DNA of 64,000 bases from Hirundichthys speculiger (Eukaryota; Chordata; Actinopteri; Beloniformes; Exocoetidae). The translations under genes and the position numbers were made by a program. Below the pieces are notes generated by a model, which saw nothing but the letters and a program-made list of their open reading frames with translations, had not been told where the DNA came from and did not search any database. The stretch covers positions 2,356,001-2,420,000 of the forward strand of contig JAGFBZ010000290.1 of assembly GCA_018398805.1 (NCBI GenBank). Reading direction: 5' to 3'. Below are positions 28,901 to 38,252 of this stretch, piece by piece; position 1 is the first letter of the stretch, and each line of letters opens with the position of its first letter.

Positions 28901-30387
28901 GCATGCTAATGACACACTGCCGATTTACACCTTCTAAATGTTTTTACTAAACAGAAATCCTTAAACAAATACTGTGCTGACAAAAAGCAAGGTTGTTCAG
29001 GAGGAGACATGGGACTGGATGGCAAAAGAGACCAAAATTTTCAAATATATCAATGATGGAGCAACATCACACCCATGGTTATACTTTAACCCAAATTAAG
29101 GCTTACAAGTGCATGTGTTTTTTTCTTTCACCAACATAGGTATAAATAAATAGCAAAGCTTCCATTCTAAGAAAAGGATGCACTTTGAGTGATCCGAATG
29201 CAAAGGCACAATATACATTTTCTGCAGTAACCTGCGAGCTTTACTTGAACATGCTTGTGTGACTTAAATGAGTGCTAGGGCAAATTAACTAAATCCTGAG
29301 ATGTTTCAACATTTTGCTGCATGAAACAAAGGAAAAACTTCAATGTTTCTCTTTTTCCAGGTTTCATCAACAACAAGTTGGTAAACAATGAACTCGAAGA
29401 AATGCAATTCTAATTTTTTTAGACTTAGCATAAACTCACAAGATCAACAAAAATCTTAAAACACATTTTTATTGACAGAGTTGATGTGATGCAAGTCTCT
29501 CTTTTTCTGGTCTTGCATGTAGATTATGTTAGTTGCTGCCAAAGCTTGCTTCCACTTTTATAGATGGAAGCTTAATCAATATGGAGCATTAAGATATTCT
29601 GCAGGAAAACAAGTTCCGTCCTCAGCAAAGGCACGCCTTTTGGATGCATTTTAGATTTTACAATGAGAAAAGGGAGCTGGACATGACTCACTCAATATGG
29701 ACAAATATCAGTGCTCACATCATCTGCCAGCAATCACAGTTGAAAGAAACACGTTTCAAGTCCAGCTGCTGACCAACATGTGTACCATGTCTTTGTGTTG
29801 AGGGTGGGAGGTGTGCAAGTCAGTAATGCATCTGTGTAGTATTCTAGGAAATTATTTTGCGCCCCCCCCATCAGCAAACTCATGATGATGCAGTCACTGC
29901 AAACATCTCTTCAAATGTGGAAGTCTTTCACTGTGAACCCATTATCACTTTGCTAATTTTCCTCAGAAGGTCAAAGTTAATGCCATAATGGTTTGATTTA
30001 AACTGAACTAATTCACATCTGTCTAAAGGGTCACCACCTCTTTTGAAGATGACGAAAAAAACCTTTAGCTGTTGTGTATTCTGTTCTAGAACTCTATTCT
30101 CTACTCTATTCTAGAACTGTGAGCGCTTCATTTTTACCAGTTTCCAGCGACAGAAGGAGAAAACCCCTCAACCTTCTGACCTATTGGAGAAAATGTTAAA
30201 GTTATTGACAGTCAAGTTTTTTTTCTCCTTCGTTTTTCCACTGCTGAATGGTAAAACATACATTTTAGTAAGGATTCGTCATGTAGTTTATTATACTTCT
30301 CAGGAAGAAAAACTGGAACCAATTGATCAGACCTTTAAGAAATCAGCAATTGTTATTAGCCAAGAATTTTTTTCAGTTCATCCCTAA

Positions 30388-30484
<97 letters not shown>

Positions 30485-31868
30485 TTCCATTTTAGAAACC
30501 TCTCAGGAGCCTTGACTGTATAGTTACAGTCAATATCTGTATATCTTAATGGAGGAAGATACTCCTCAGCTGTACAAAGATGCAAATGTACAAGCAAAGG
30601 AAGATTCAACCACAAAATTAAATACAGGAAACAGATAATTATCAAATCCTTCCTCGTGTTTGCACAATACAAGTAACATGTTCAACTTGTTTTGACACAA
30701 GTAATTGTCATCAGTGTAACAGCTTGAATTCCTTTCCAAATATGACAACCCAAGAAACAGAGCCTAGAAAAAAAAAGGCATCGAAATTCATCAGTAGTAT
30801 TTAGGTGATTTATCTACAGCTGAAAAGGAAGAAATGGAATGCTTCACTAATCCCAAATCCCAGGCTACAGATGTTTGGTTACACAACTGCACAACAAGGC
30901 TTTTAAGTCAGGCAAATGCTATCTAAAAGTCAAAACACCCAGTTACTCTATAACTATCAGCGCAGCAGATAAGGTTTTAAAGCTTTGGTGGGAGTTAAGC
31001 TGCAGCCAGAAGGAAACTGATACCAAAGACCTTGATTAGTTGCTTGTTATGCGTCATTCCAGTTAGGGTTTTCTTTTTTTGTGCTAGACTGTCGACTGAG
31101 AAACGTGTTGGATTATAAATCATTTAAAAATAGCTGACTGGGCTAAATAAAACCGACGATGAAATGGATGACACTGTAACAGTTAGGGGTCGTACGTCAA
31201 GAAATAACGACACGTTCACACGCCCAGATGTCTAGCAGCGTATGTGCAACATAGCGGTGTCAGCCACACCGCTACCTGGCTCCAAATATGGGGAGTACAC
31301 CGCAACCAAGTTAACTAGCTCAGTTACAGACTGGTGCTTTCTAACGTTTCCAGCAACTGGTAGCAGCAGCTGGCTGCGGGCTTATCTGTAGACCTAGCAT
31401 GCAAGTGTCAGATAAGTTCACTGGCTAATACTGGAGGCTAAAGTTAGCTAGCACCTCGGCGGGTGCTCGGTTTGCTTTGTGGAACACCGACACCTCTACG
31501 CGTACCCCGCCCAGTACAGCATAGCTCGGCTCAGCAAGACAGCGTCAAAACGCCTGAAGTCACCGTTAGGCTTGCAGTTACCTGTCTAACGTTAGCTCCC
31601 GTTATCAGGCTTGGTTTACCTTATATAGCAGGAGTGTCAGAAAAGGCTATATCATGTGCACCATGTCGACGCTAAGGTCACTCCTCAACTTCATACTCAC
31701 AGGATGCCAGAGCAGGAGGTACACACGAACGAACCCACGGTCATGTTGGCATAGGTTGGGCCGCGTTGGTCGCAGTCAAAGCACTTTCTGTTGGGAGGCA
31801 AACTCGTCATTTCTCTTCAGCATCTTCAGGTGTTTCTCCTCTTGTTTTCGTTTCGCACTCGCCGCCAT
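3677..31868 (-). CDS. agfg1: ArfGAP domain and FG-repeat protein 1 (AGFG1/HRB)
   Basis: AGFG1 is an Arf GTPase-activating protein with FG and NPF motifs that acts in clathrin/Eps15-linked endocytosis and was first described as a Rev-interacting nucleoporin-like protein. Coding exons in transcript order: 31701-31868, 21400-21493, 18611-18726, 17026-17191, 15817-15979, 12631-12750, 11614-11685 (apparent cassette), 8527-8742, 7720-7885, 7258-7337, 6556-6666, 4582-4734, 4291-4385, 3677-3736. All join in phase, giving about 592 residues with the cassette and 568 without. Exon 1 starts MAASAKRKQEEK and holds the zinc finger C-x2-C-x16-C-x2-C. Exons 2-3 finish the ArfGAP fold (NPPHRVKSISMTTFT, ending EKYEKKRW). 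Later exons are rich in FANFD/FG repeats and twice carry RYAALA-L-LD. NPF motifs occur near the C terminus (TNPFV, TNPFQ, GNPFL, and final STNPFL). Exon 1 as written has one extra base near 31810-31812 that breaks frame between the start and the zinc finger. Confidence 0.93.
3737..8526 (-). other. agfg1 introns between exon 8 and the last exon
   Basis: Introns 3737-4290, 4386-4581, 4735-6555, 6667-7257, 7338-7719 and 7886-8526. They hold simple repeats only: a CA tract near 6455-6475, TCATCA units near 6983-7002, and short A or C runs near 8243 and 8440. I recognise no gene or dated mobile element here. Confidence 0.6.
6452..6475. repeat. CA microsatellite
   Basis: Short CA tract in an agfg1 intron. 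Confidence 0.9.
10874..10925. repeat. Homopolymer junction, 20 T followed by 32 G
   Basis: A run of 20 T passes straight into a run of 32 G with no interruption. On the agfg1 transcript strand this reads C32 then A20. A pure G run of this length can form G-quadruplexes and is also a classic place for sequencing or gap-filling artefacts. Confidence 0.9.
11387..11490. repeat. Decayed copy of a common dispersed fish repeat
   Basis: The segment resembles a very abundant interspersed fish repeat: it opens TTCATTCATCTTCTATA, has a CAGGG-GGAATG core, then AGTCTATCCCA, CAGGGCGAGAGGCAAG and a CATCCTAGACAGGTAC end. I recognise the family by pattern but cannot name its class with certainty. It is old and has no open frame. 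Confidence 0.4.
11614..11685 (-). CDS. agfg1: Apparent 24-residue cassette exon of agfg1
   Basis: The exon is 72 nt, phase 1 at both ends, with acceptor ...CTGCCAG and donor GTAAGT, so it can be included or skipped without changing frame. It encodes AFTVLSSSRSMGEFASALPL and a few more residues. It is open and well framed, but unlike the neighbouring exons it has no FG or NPF motif. Optional exons are known in mammalian AGFG1, but I cannot confirm that this one matches. RNA reads would settle its use. Confidence 0.6.
11686..15816 (-). other. agfg1 introns around exon 6
   Basis: Introns 11686-12630 and 12751-15816. The second contains the pogo-like element (13583-14158). The remainder is AT-rich with A runs (near 14429-14446) and no recognised gene. 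Confidence 0.55.
13583..14158 (-). mobile_element. Pogo-like (Tc1/mariner superfamily) element with decayed transposase N-terminus
   Basis: The inverted ends are CAGTATTTTCCGGACTCTAA on the left and the matching CCGTATTTTCCAGACTATAA on the right (reverse strand), flanked by TA at 13581-13582 and 14159-14160, the target duplication of this superfamily. On the - strand a start at 13966 reads MPPKRKGYTAEFKLNILKHA, then AENSNRGAESL. After a frame change it continues as SEKLVRGWRKAGVTLTAMKR, and further on as EEQVHRWVLEQ. This is the DNA-binding helix-turn-helix part of fish pogo-like transposases. There are stops and shifts, and no catalytic DDE region fits in 576 bp, so the copy is dead and non-autonomous. 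It lies in the agfg1 intron between exons 5 and 6. Confidence 0.78.
17470..18074. mobile_element. hAT-type non-autonomous element with perfect 8-bp target duplication
   Basis: The left end CAGTGTTGCCAGATTGGGC and the right end ATCTGGCAACACTG form inverted repeats that begin CAGTG, as in many hAT elements. The 8-bp GTGGCATG occurs directly on both sides (17462-17469 and 18075-18082), the hAT target-duplication length. The GGGCGG-like ends repeat inside (GGGCGGGTTTTT and GGGCGGGTTTTGG near 18000). There is no transposase reading frame in 605 bp. It sits in agfg1 between exons 3 and 4. Confidence 0.85.
18727..21399 (-). other. agfg1 intron 2, with a Tc1 transposase relic
   Basis: AT-rich intron between exons 2 and 3. 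The only recognised content is the Tc1-like fragment at about 20280-20490. Short A/T runs occur elsewhere. Confidence 0.55.
20280..20491 (+). pseudogene. Tc1-like transposase C-terminal fragment
   Basis: The reading frame carries DNDPKHPVKTKKLNILQW followed by PDVNPTEHAF. This matches the Tc1 catalytic-core signature DNDPKH ... PDLNPIEH around the last acidic residues of the DDE triad. The frame ends after about 69 codons and no inverted ends are visible close by, so this is a broken relic inside agfg1 intron 2. Confidence 0.8.
23173..23196. repeat. CA microsatellite
   Basis: Short CA tract in agfg1 intron 1, left of the foldback element. Confidence 0.9.
23897..24085 (-). CDS. 62-codon open frame in the left arm of the foldback element, unknown
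   Basis: The frame begins MKCEPHKASEIYFG and ends YGFKDTAPQKW. An identical protein is encoded in mirror orientation at 25868-26056 in the right arm. Both copies face towards their own end of the element. It has no signal peptide or membrane segment and is basic. It may be an exon or fragment of an element-encoded protein, or only a chance frame kept by arm identity. I do not recognise a family. Confidence 0.35.
   Translation of the reverse strand: MKCEPHKASEIYFGCLKFILKQTSMNRHLKLTPYRVHIQDYQHKKNQLSSLYGFKDTAPQKW
24416..25544. other. Unique centre of the foldback element
   Basis: About 1.1 kb between the arms. Short frames occur on both strands: 24418-24678 (-), 24921-25136 (+) and 25247-25465 (-). 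None shows a DDE, zinc-finger or reverse-transcriptase motif that I can recognise. It may be a decayed transposase gene or unrelated captured DNA. Confidence 0.4.
25868..26056 (+). CDS. Mirror copy of the 62-codon frame in the right arm, unknown
   Basis: Translates identically to the frame at 23897-24085 on the opposite strand. It lies within the inverted repeat. Identity at protein level follows from near-identical DNA and does not by itself show selection. Confidence 0.35.
   Translation: MKCEPHKASEIYFGCLKFILKQTSMNRHLKLTPYRVHIQDYQHKKNQLSSLYGFKDTAPQKW
30392..30483. repeat. TA then GT compound microsatellite
   Basis: About 35 TA units run directly into about 11 GT units, in agfg1 intron 1. 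Open frames across it are artefacts of the repeat. Confidence 0.95.
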
Positions 31869-33357
31869 GGTCTATGATATACAACGCGATTAAGTGAAAC
31901 CAGGAGAGTTTGAAAGGTCAGCTACAACTTAGACAAAGGGCTGTGCTTTTGACGGCTGCCGACCCGTACTAGAGGCAGAGAGGGGATGGGTTGTTGGCTC
32001 GGTAATGAGGGCGGCCTCGCGTCTCCGAGAACAAGGAGTTTCAGGCGTTGGATAGGCAGCAAGAGTGTTCCTGTCCTTTGCTTCCGCTTTCGTTTAAATC
32101 CCGCTATGCAGTCTACATCGCTTCTATTTTGGTCAGGGGTCAAGTCTGGCCTCATATTCCAATATATCTAAAGTAGATTCTCTTAAATACAGGTTCGTAA
32201 AGTCGATTACATCTGATGCAGAGTTATGACTTCGCAGTTAAAGTATGCAAAAAATAATCTTGTTCAAATGCTTTGTAAAAACGGCGCTGTAAACGTATAA
32301 ATTGGCATTAGTAATTTTATTTGACAGACTGCAATAACCACACCTAAACGTTAGTTTGCATGTCATATTCTGTAAAATACAATTCTACTCTGACATTGGC
32401 TTGGAATTTTCTAGATAATTTCCACAAAAAAACCCACCAGTATGCTTACTGGGCGATTACTATCTTGCCTTCTACATGACGTCTCTGGCTGTGCTCATGA
32501 CAACGCAAAGAAAAGTCTGCGGTCTTAATTTGGCACATCAGCGCTACTGTGAGGATTATTATAGTTACTGCAATCCAAAGAGGATGAGGTCCATTGAGAG
32601 AAGTATGTTGTCTGATGATGCACGGGTGAAATGTACGTAAAAAACACCTATATTTTTTTTTTTTTGGTTTATTACTCTAAGTAATCCATGGTAAAATACG
32701 AACATTTGCCTGAAGAAAAAGCTCTTGTTAGATGACATGTCACACAGCAAAATCAGAGTAGTTGCTTACAACTCTTTCATAGCTGCTGAAAGTTAAATTT
32801 GTTTTTTTTTTTTAAACCAAGCTGGTCAAGAGTGAACCATTTGGTTAGTTTAGTTTCATTCAATTAAGTAAAAATACCCGCAGTTTCTAAAAAGAAATTT
32901 GTGGAAAATATGGATGAACAAAGACATTATGAATGCATACTATTATATATTTTTTATTACATACGATTGACACAACAGAATACAAAGTAAACCAAAATGC
33001 CAACTGCATTATTTACAATGTCATGGCTTTATGTGCCGATGAACCTGTTGATTAGCCAGTGTAATTTACATGAGCTGCAACCGTCACCATTGAATGTATT
33101 ATCAGGTTGATAAGAAACGGTAAAAAGTATAATTGTACAAGATGTCACAAATCTCATTTTCACCTTAAAGCCTCTCTCACTATCAACCATTTATGGGAAT
33201 AATTTTTATAATACATTTTGTACACAATAGTACACTTGTCAGGATCGACTGAGTTGGATTTTCAATCTGTACAAACTCTGCACTCTCTAAATTAAATTGC
33301 TGTCCAGCGGAATCCTCTTATTATATTTTTATGCTGACAAATCTTTTCATAGCTTCA
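31869..33357. promoter_or_regulatory. agfg1 upstream region and mrpl44 3' flank
   Basis: The agfg1 start lies at 31868 on the - strand, so its promoter should lie in roughly 31870-32150. This part has more CpG and GC than the surroundings (for example GGCGGCCTCGCGTCTCCGAG near 32008), as does exon 1 and the start of intron 1 (31180-31868), suggesting a CpG-island-type promoter without a clear TATA box. Toward the right, AATAAA on the - strand (32953-32958) could be the mrpl44 polyadenylation signal. No gene is seen in between. Confidence 0.45.
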
Positions 33358-36136
33358 TTAATTACTACTGGCTGACTGAAGTAATGGCTGCTGATGCTGC
33401 TGTTGTGGAGAGAAGTCAAAGGGTCTGCGGTTCTCAGTGTAGCCATAAAGTTTACGAAGAGCCACACGTGCTGCTTCTTCTTCAGCTCCGGCAAGTGTCT
33501 CTCCTGGACCCTGAGCCAAGAGCTTCTTGTCACTGAAAAAGTGAAGAAGGACAGAAATTAGTACAAAATTCTAGCCACACATACAAATATTTACAAATTG
33601 TCAAGTCCAAAGAAAATTGTCTGAATCTTAAAAAAAAGAAAAATAAAGTGTAACTTGATTGTTAAAACAAGCCAGCTGTATTGTCAATTTTGTTTTCCTC
33701 ATTTATTATCGGTAGCTTAATTGCATACATAACAGTTAACATACCTGTACAAGCCAACAAAGTACAGTGGCAAGGACAGTACTGGCTCCAGCAGATCTGA
33801 TTAGACGAGGCTCTGGCAGAGGAATGTTCCTCTTAGTAAGTTCCTCCACCAGTAGTCCCATGGGGTTGACCACAGTCCACATATCAAACAGGTCCTTTCC
33901 TATCAGCTGAGTCAAAAGGAAATCCTAGGGGAGATCACAGAACATGGAGATTGAGAACAATGTCATTCTGCTGTAAAAACAACTGAACCAGCTGAGATTG
34001 ATTTAAGATGAACATGTTAATCTGCACTTTCTCTATGCAGTCTCTTACCCTAAGGAAAAATCCAGTGTGCTCTGTTCCACTGCTTTCCTGCAGAGCTCCA
34101 ATCACTGCCATGAATGTTGAATAAAGCACATCATCTGGAACAGGGAACTCTGCACTCATGGTTAAGTCCTCAACACCAAGATTTCTTGCGACGTAAGTCA
34201 CAACTGTCTGACTGATGAGATGCCCGGTGATACTCTCCAGCCCCTCAGCTGGCAGGCTCGGGAAGCTTGCCTTGCACCAGTTGTTCAGGAAGCTTTGGGT
34301 GAAACTTGCTCCTTTTTTACTCAGCTGGACATTATCTTTTAGAGCTAGAGCCATGGTCTCTGAGTCCACCCCTAACTCCTTCCTTCTCTCCTGCTCCTCC
34401 TTCAAGTAACAGGGATTGATGAAGGCTGTTTTCAGTAGCTCCAGGGAGAAGTTTTCATGAAGGCGAGCACTGAAAGATTGGACCTCAGCATGGTAATCCC
34501 AGTTAGGCTGCTGCGACCTGAAAGAGTAAAATATAAAGGCTAATTCTCTGACTCGACTTCAGAAAGATTACAATACAAGTCACACATTTGGGTAAAAACA
34601 GTCATTATTACTTTCTATTGGTACTGGTAAAGTGATGCAAACGTCCACAAGCATAATGTAATGCATTTTTTTTTTAAGTTAGCACAGTCATTCTTCAGAA
34701 CCTACTTTCACCCGCTATTAACATTTTTAGGATAGTCCAGTCACAAGTGTGATTTATACAGCACTGTCATCCATTAATGATGTGCACATTTTGTAGGGTG
34801 ATCTGAGTTGTACACTCTTTTTGTTATGTGGACAAGGATGACTTTGGGAACACAGGAGGACCATCTAGTCAGCACTGGTTACACTACGCAACAGATGGAC
34901 CATTCCAAGAAAACCTTTGGTGTCTCTTACATCCTCAAGCCCACAACACACAGTGACAGGGCTTTGGAATCTGATTCGTATTGTACGGTAGAGTTGAGCC
35001 CCATCCATTTATAGTCTTTTAAAAGTATATTTTCATGTAACAGAGTGGAGCTGAGGGCATTACAAGAGTAAAAGCTAGGAATGCACCAATCCTACTTTCC
35101 CAAATTGTATTCTGTTACCTATATCTGGGCTTTGCATACTCTCCATCAGCTGATACAGATACCCCTGATGTGAAGAGGGAAGAGACTAAAGGCGTCACAC
35201 TTGACATTACCTTCCCAACTGTATAAAAGAAAATGTTAAACATTTTGACAGATTTAAATCTGTATATATATACACAATGGTAAGAAAAAGTTTTTGAACT
35301 GCTTGGGATTTTAAGGTATTCTGCACTAACAAGTCTGAGGATTCATTTTTTTCCCCCCACCGGTACCATGAATGTTTTATGGTTATGTTAAAAAAAGACA
35401 AGAAATTCTAATTGTTTTTGGATATTATCACAAATTCAAGTAGCATTTTATGGGAGATTAATTCAGAAAAACATTACATTCCAAGGAAATTGACATATTT
35501 TTTCTTGCCACTGCAGCCACTGTGTGCAGTCCTCATATAATGTAGCAAATGTGCAATTACACATGTTGAATTAGAGAACAGATGGCTCTGCCTGATTATC
35601 TGACACCAAGTAGTAAGACAAGCTCACAAAACACCTTAGTATTACAATCAGTAATCAGTAATCACGAAAAGAGTCAATTGCAAACACAGCATTCTTTCTT
35701 GTATGAGAAAATAGCCCAGACCCACTTGGCAAAGGAACGGTTAGCTTCGCTCCTGGTCATGCAAATGTTGAGAAAATAAAATGACAGTCAGGTGACTTAA
35801 CAAGTTTACGATGAAACTACATTGTGTTACTAAAATTTTGTTTATATCCAGCTCTCTAAATTGTCCAAAACAAGACCACAAAAACCCTCTCACTTATACA
35901 TAAGGTACATGAGTGGCCTTGAGATGCTCTCTGGCGGATCCTTGTGTTTGCTCATCGTACCGTGGTTTCGGTGGCGGAGGTCCTTCAAGCTTTAACTTCT
36001 TCGCCATTAGAAATGTGTACGCTTTCATCCATCGTTTTTTCTCCCGAACCTGTGATAGCGAAACACTTCTGCAAACGCGCTGGGAGTGAATTCCTAATGT
36101 TAGCACACTGCGGTTTAATATGAGCCCCGTCGCCAT
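33358..36136 (-). CDS. mrpl44: Mitochondrial large ribosomal subunit protein mL44 (MRPL44)
   Basis: mL44 is a mitoribosome large-subunit protein built from an RNase III-like fold without catalysis and a double-stranded-RNA-binding domain. Exons: 35961-36136 (start ATG at 36136), 34049-34517, 33745-33924 and 33358-33532 (stop TAA). Exon 1 encodes a basic, hydroxylated N terminus typical of a mitochondrial targeting peptide and ends PPPPKPR. Exon 2 continues [14 protein letters not shown] and [15 protein letters not shown] (RNase III-like). Exon 3 has [19 protein letters not shown], and exon 4 has [20 protein letters not shown] (RNA-binding domain). Exon 3 as written carries one extra base around 33771-33773. 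Removing it gives [10 protein letters not shown] and a 332-residue protein, the human length. As written the frame meets TGA at the first codon of exon 4. It is head-to-head with dnaaf1. Confidence 0.93.
34518..35960 (-). other. mrpl44 intron 1
   Basis: 1.4-kb AT-rich intron between the targeting-peptide exon and the RNase III-like exon. I see no gene or mobile element. The other introns (33533-33744 and 33925-34048) are short. Confidence 0.6.
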
Positions 36137-36391
36137 GTTTCCTCTGCTACAACCGAATGTAACTGCTAAATGTGTCCGACAGGGAACAACAAACTATATC
36201 CGGTGGCCAGGCGTAACCATGGAAACAAACACAAACGATAACCAACGTTATCTGTCCGAGCAGATCATCGGCTGACAGTTACCTGATTAGATTACTAACA
36301 ATTTGCAACAATATATTTCATAGAAGTATTCGTTACTTTTATTTCTTCTAATTTATCGTAGACCACGTTGACAGTTTAATCCCAGTAAACT
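36137..36391. promoter_or_regulatory. Bidirectional promoter of mrpl44 and dnaaf1
   Basis: Only 255 bp separate the two start codons, which point away from each other, so both 5' UTRs and promoters must share this stretch. At 36213-36226 the sequence GTAACCATGGAAAC (GTTTCCATGGTTAC on the other strand) is close to the RFX X-box, the switch that controls ciliary genes. That fits dnaaf1. No TATA box is evident. Confidence 0.65.
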
Positions 36392-38252
36392 ATGGACGGT
36401 GAAGCGGGGTTAGCAACTCAAATGGAAGGCGGAGATGTCCCAAAAACCGTCGTCAGAAACGGATCAGTTACCGTTATAAAGGATGAAGCTGAAGCAAAAT
36501 CTGAAGATAAAACATTACAAAACTTTTCACATGGGGATAAGGAGAAAAACTCAGGTCCACGAATGACCAAGAAGTTCCTCAAAGACCACTGTAAGCAAAA
36601 CAAACTGTACTCGACACCTTATTTGAATGATACACTGTATCTGCATTTTCAAAGGTTTCACCACCATTGAGAACCTGGAAGAGTACACAGGGCTGAAGTG
36701 TCTCTGGCTGGAAAGCAATGGGCTGCAGCGCATTGAGAACCTGGAGGCCCAGACTGATTTGCGCTGTTTGTTCCTTCATCAGAACCTCATACACAAGCTT
36801 GAAAACCTTGACCATCTGAAAAAGCTCTGCACACTGAACATCTCTAACAACTACATTCACATGATAGAGAACATCTCTTGTCTTCCTGAGCTAGGCACTC
36901 TGCAGATTGCTCATAATAAGCTCAAAAGGGTGGCGGACGTAGAGCATTTAAGACATTGTTTGGCCATTAGTGTGTTAGACTTGTCTCACAACCTGTTACA
37001 TGACCCTGAGGTCCTCACAGTGCTGGAGGTCATGCCAGATCTGCGTGTACTGAATCTGATGGGAAATGAAGTGGTGAGAAAAATCCCAAACTACAGAAAA
37101 AGAATGATTGTGCGCCTCAAGCAGCTCACTTTCCTTGATAGTCGTCCCGTTTTCCCCAAAGAGCGGGCATGTGCAGAGGCATGGGCTGAAGGAGGGCTGG
37201 AGGGAGAGCGCAGGGAGAAAGAGGAGTGGGAAACACGGGAGAGGAGGAAAATCCAGAACAGCTTGGATGGAATAGCCATGATTCGCAAAAAGGCCCAGGA
37301 GAGACGCTGCCTTCAAGAGCTACAGGACAAAGGTGATATGTTTTCTGCTTTTATTACACCAATGCACACTGACAAAATTGGAATTTTAACTATATAATTG
37401 TTTATTTCAGGGGAAATTGAAGCACCCACCACTGCAGAGACTTCCGAGAAACACAGCACCCAAATTTTGTCTTCTTCACAAGGAGAGAAGGTCCAGGCTT
37501 TTGAGCAAGATGGCCTGGATGCCCATGAAGAGTTCTTGGAGAGTCAAACAAAACAGGCATCCAGTGAATATGAGAAATATGATGAAGATGTCACACAACA
37601 ACAGATGGGTCAAGGGCTGCAGAAAGAGCAGTTTGAGGACCAATTAGAGATCAAGTCTGTGAGAGATGAAAAAGCAGTGGTGTATCCAGAGCACCTGGCA
37701 CAAGAGGAAGTAGGTACCAAAAGACAGATGTTGGAGACAGAGAAGGATTATAAACAACAAAACCATCTTAAGAATGAAGTGGAGGGAAAGTGTCCTGAAA
37801 ATAAAAACCCTCTTGAAGCAGATGAGGTTGTATCAGCACATGGTCCTGGAGCATTGGTGACAGAGCTGGATGATGAGGAGGAGCTGGAAACTATTCACCT
37901 TCCACTAAGGAGACCACTACGTACTGATGACCTGCCTGATTTAGAGGAAGTGGACATGGAGAGTTTCACTGAAACATTTTCTCAGCAGGCTTTCGAACCA
38001 AAAATTGAAATCATATCAGGAGGCTGTGACGAAGAGGAACCAAACGAGAATCAGAGTCAAGGAGTCCCTACCTTCAGTCCAGATGAAAAGTCACTGTTTT
38101 TGATGAGAGTCTGCAAAAAATCATCTGGGGTATCAGCTAATTCTTCATCCCTGGTGTATCCAGAGGATGAAGACGCGTTTTTACATCAGCCAGGGTCCAA
38201 CACAAATCCATCCTCCTCTCCACCACGCTGCCTGATTGAGGAGCTGGAATAA
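36392..38252 (+). CDS. dnaaf1: Dynein axonemal assembly factor 1 (DNAAF1/LRRC50)
   Basis: Cytoplasmic factor needed to preassemble outer and inner dynein arms of motile cilia. Two exons: 36392-37332 and 37411-38252, split by a 78-bp GT-AG intron. Residues about 55-85 carry the conserved [17 protein letters not shown] segment. About 90-240 hold six leucine-rich repeats (for example [20 protein letters not shown], then [11 protein letters not shown]) and a cap ending [15 protein letters not shown] charged coiled-coil region and an acidic low-complexity tail follow, with [11 protein letters not shown] and PKIEIIS matching the human tail. Removing one T from the run at 36646-36649 restores a continuous frame of about 593 residues; as written the frame breaks between LYLHF and KGF. 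The mammalian gene has about a dozen exons, so this copy is intron-poor. AATAAA at 38511 is a likely polyadenylation signal. Confidence 0.92.

Larger units (their letters stand above)
21494..31700 (-). other. agfg1 intron 1 (10.2 kb)
   Basis: Long first intron. It contains the 2.6-kb foldback element (23694-26269), CA and TCC microsatellites (near 23173 and 26612), and a TA/TG microsatellite (30392-30483). No other gene or transposon is recognised. Conserved regulatory elements would be plausible in a first intron but cannot be seen from one sequence. Confidence 0.6.

Noticed and set aside
30323..30672. Open frames across the TA/GT microsatellite
   Set aside because: Repeating YI/HT residues are only translations of the dinucleotide repeat.
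36996..37316. 106-codon - frame opposite dnaaf1
   Set aside because: Antisense shadow of the leucine-rich exon; composition follows from the sense codons.
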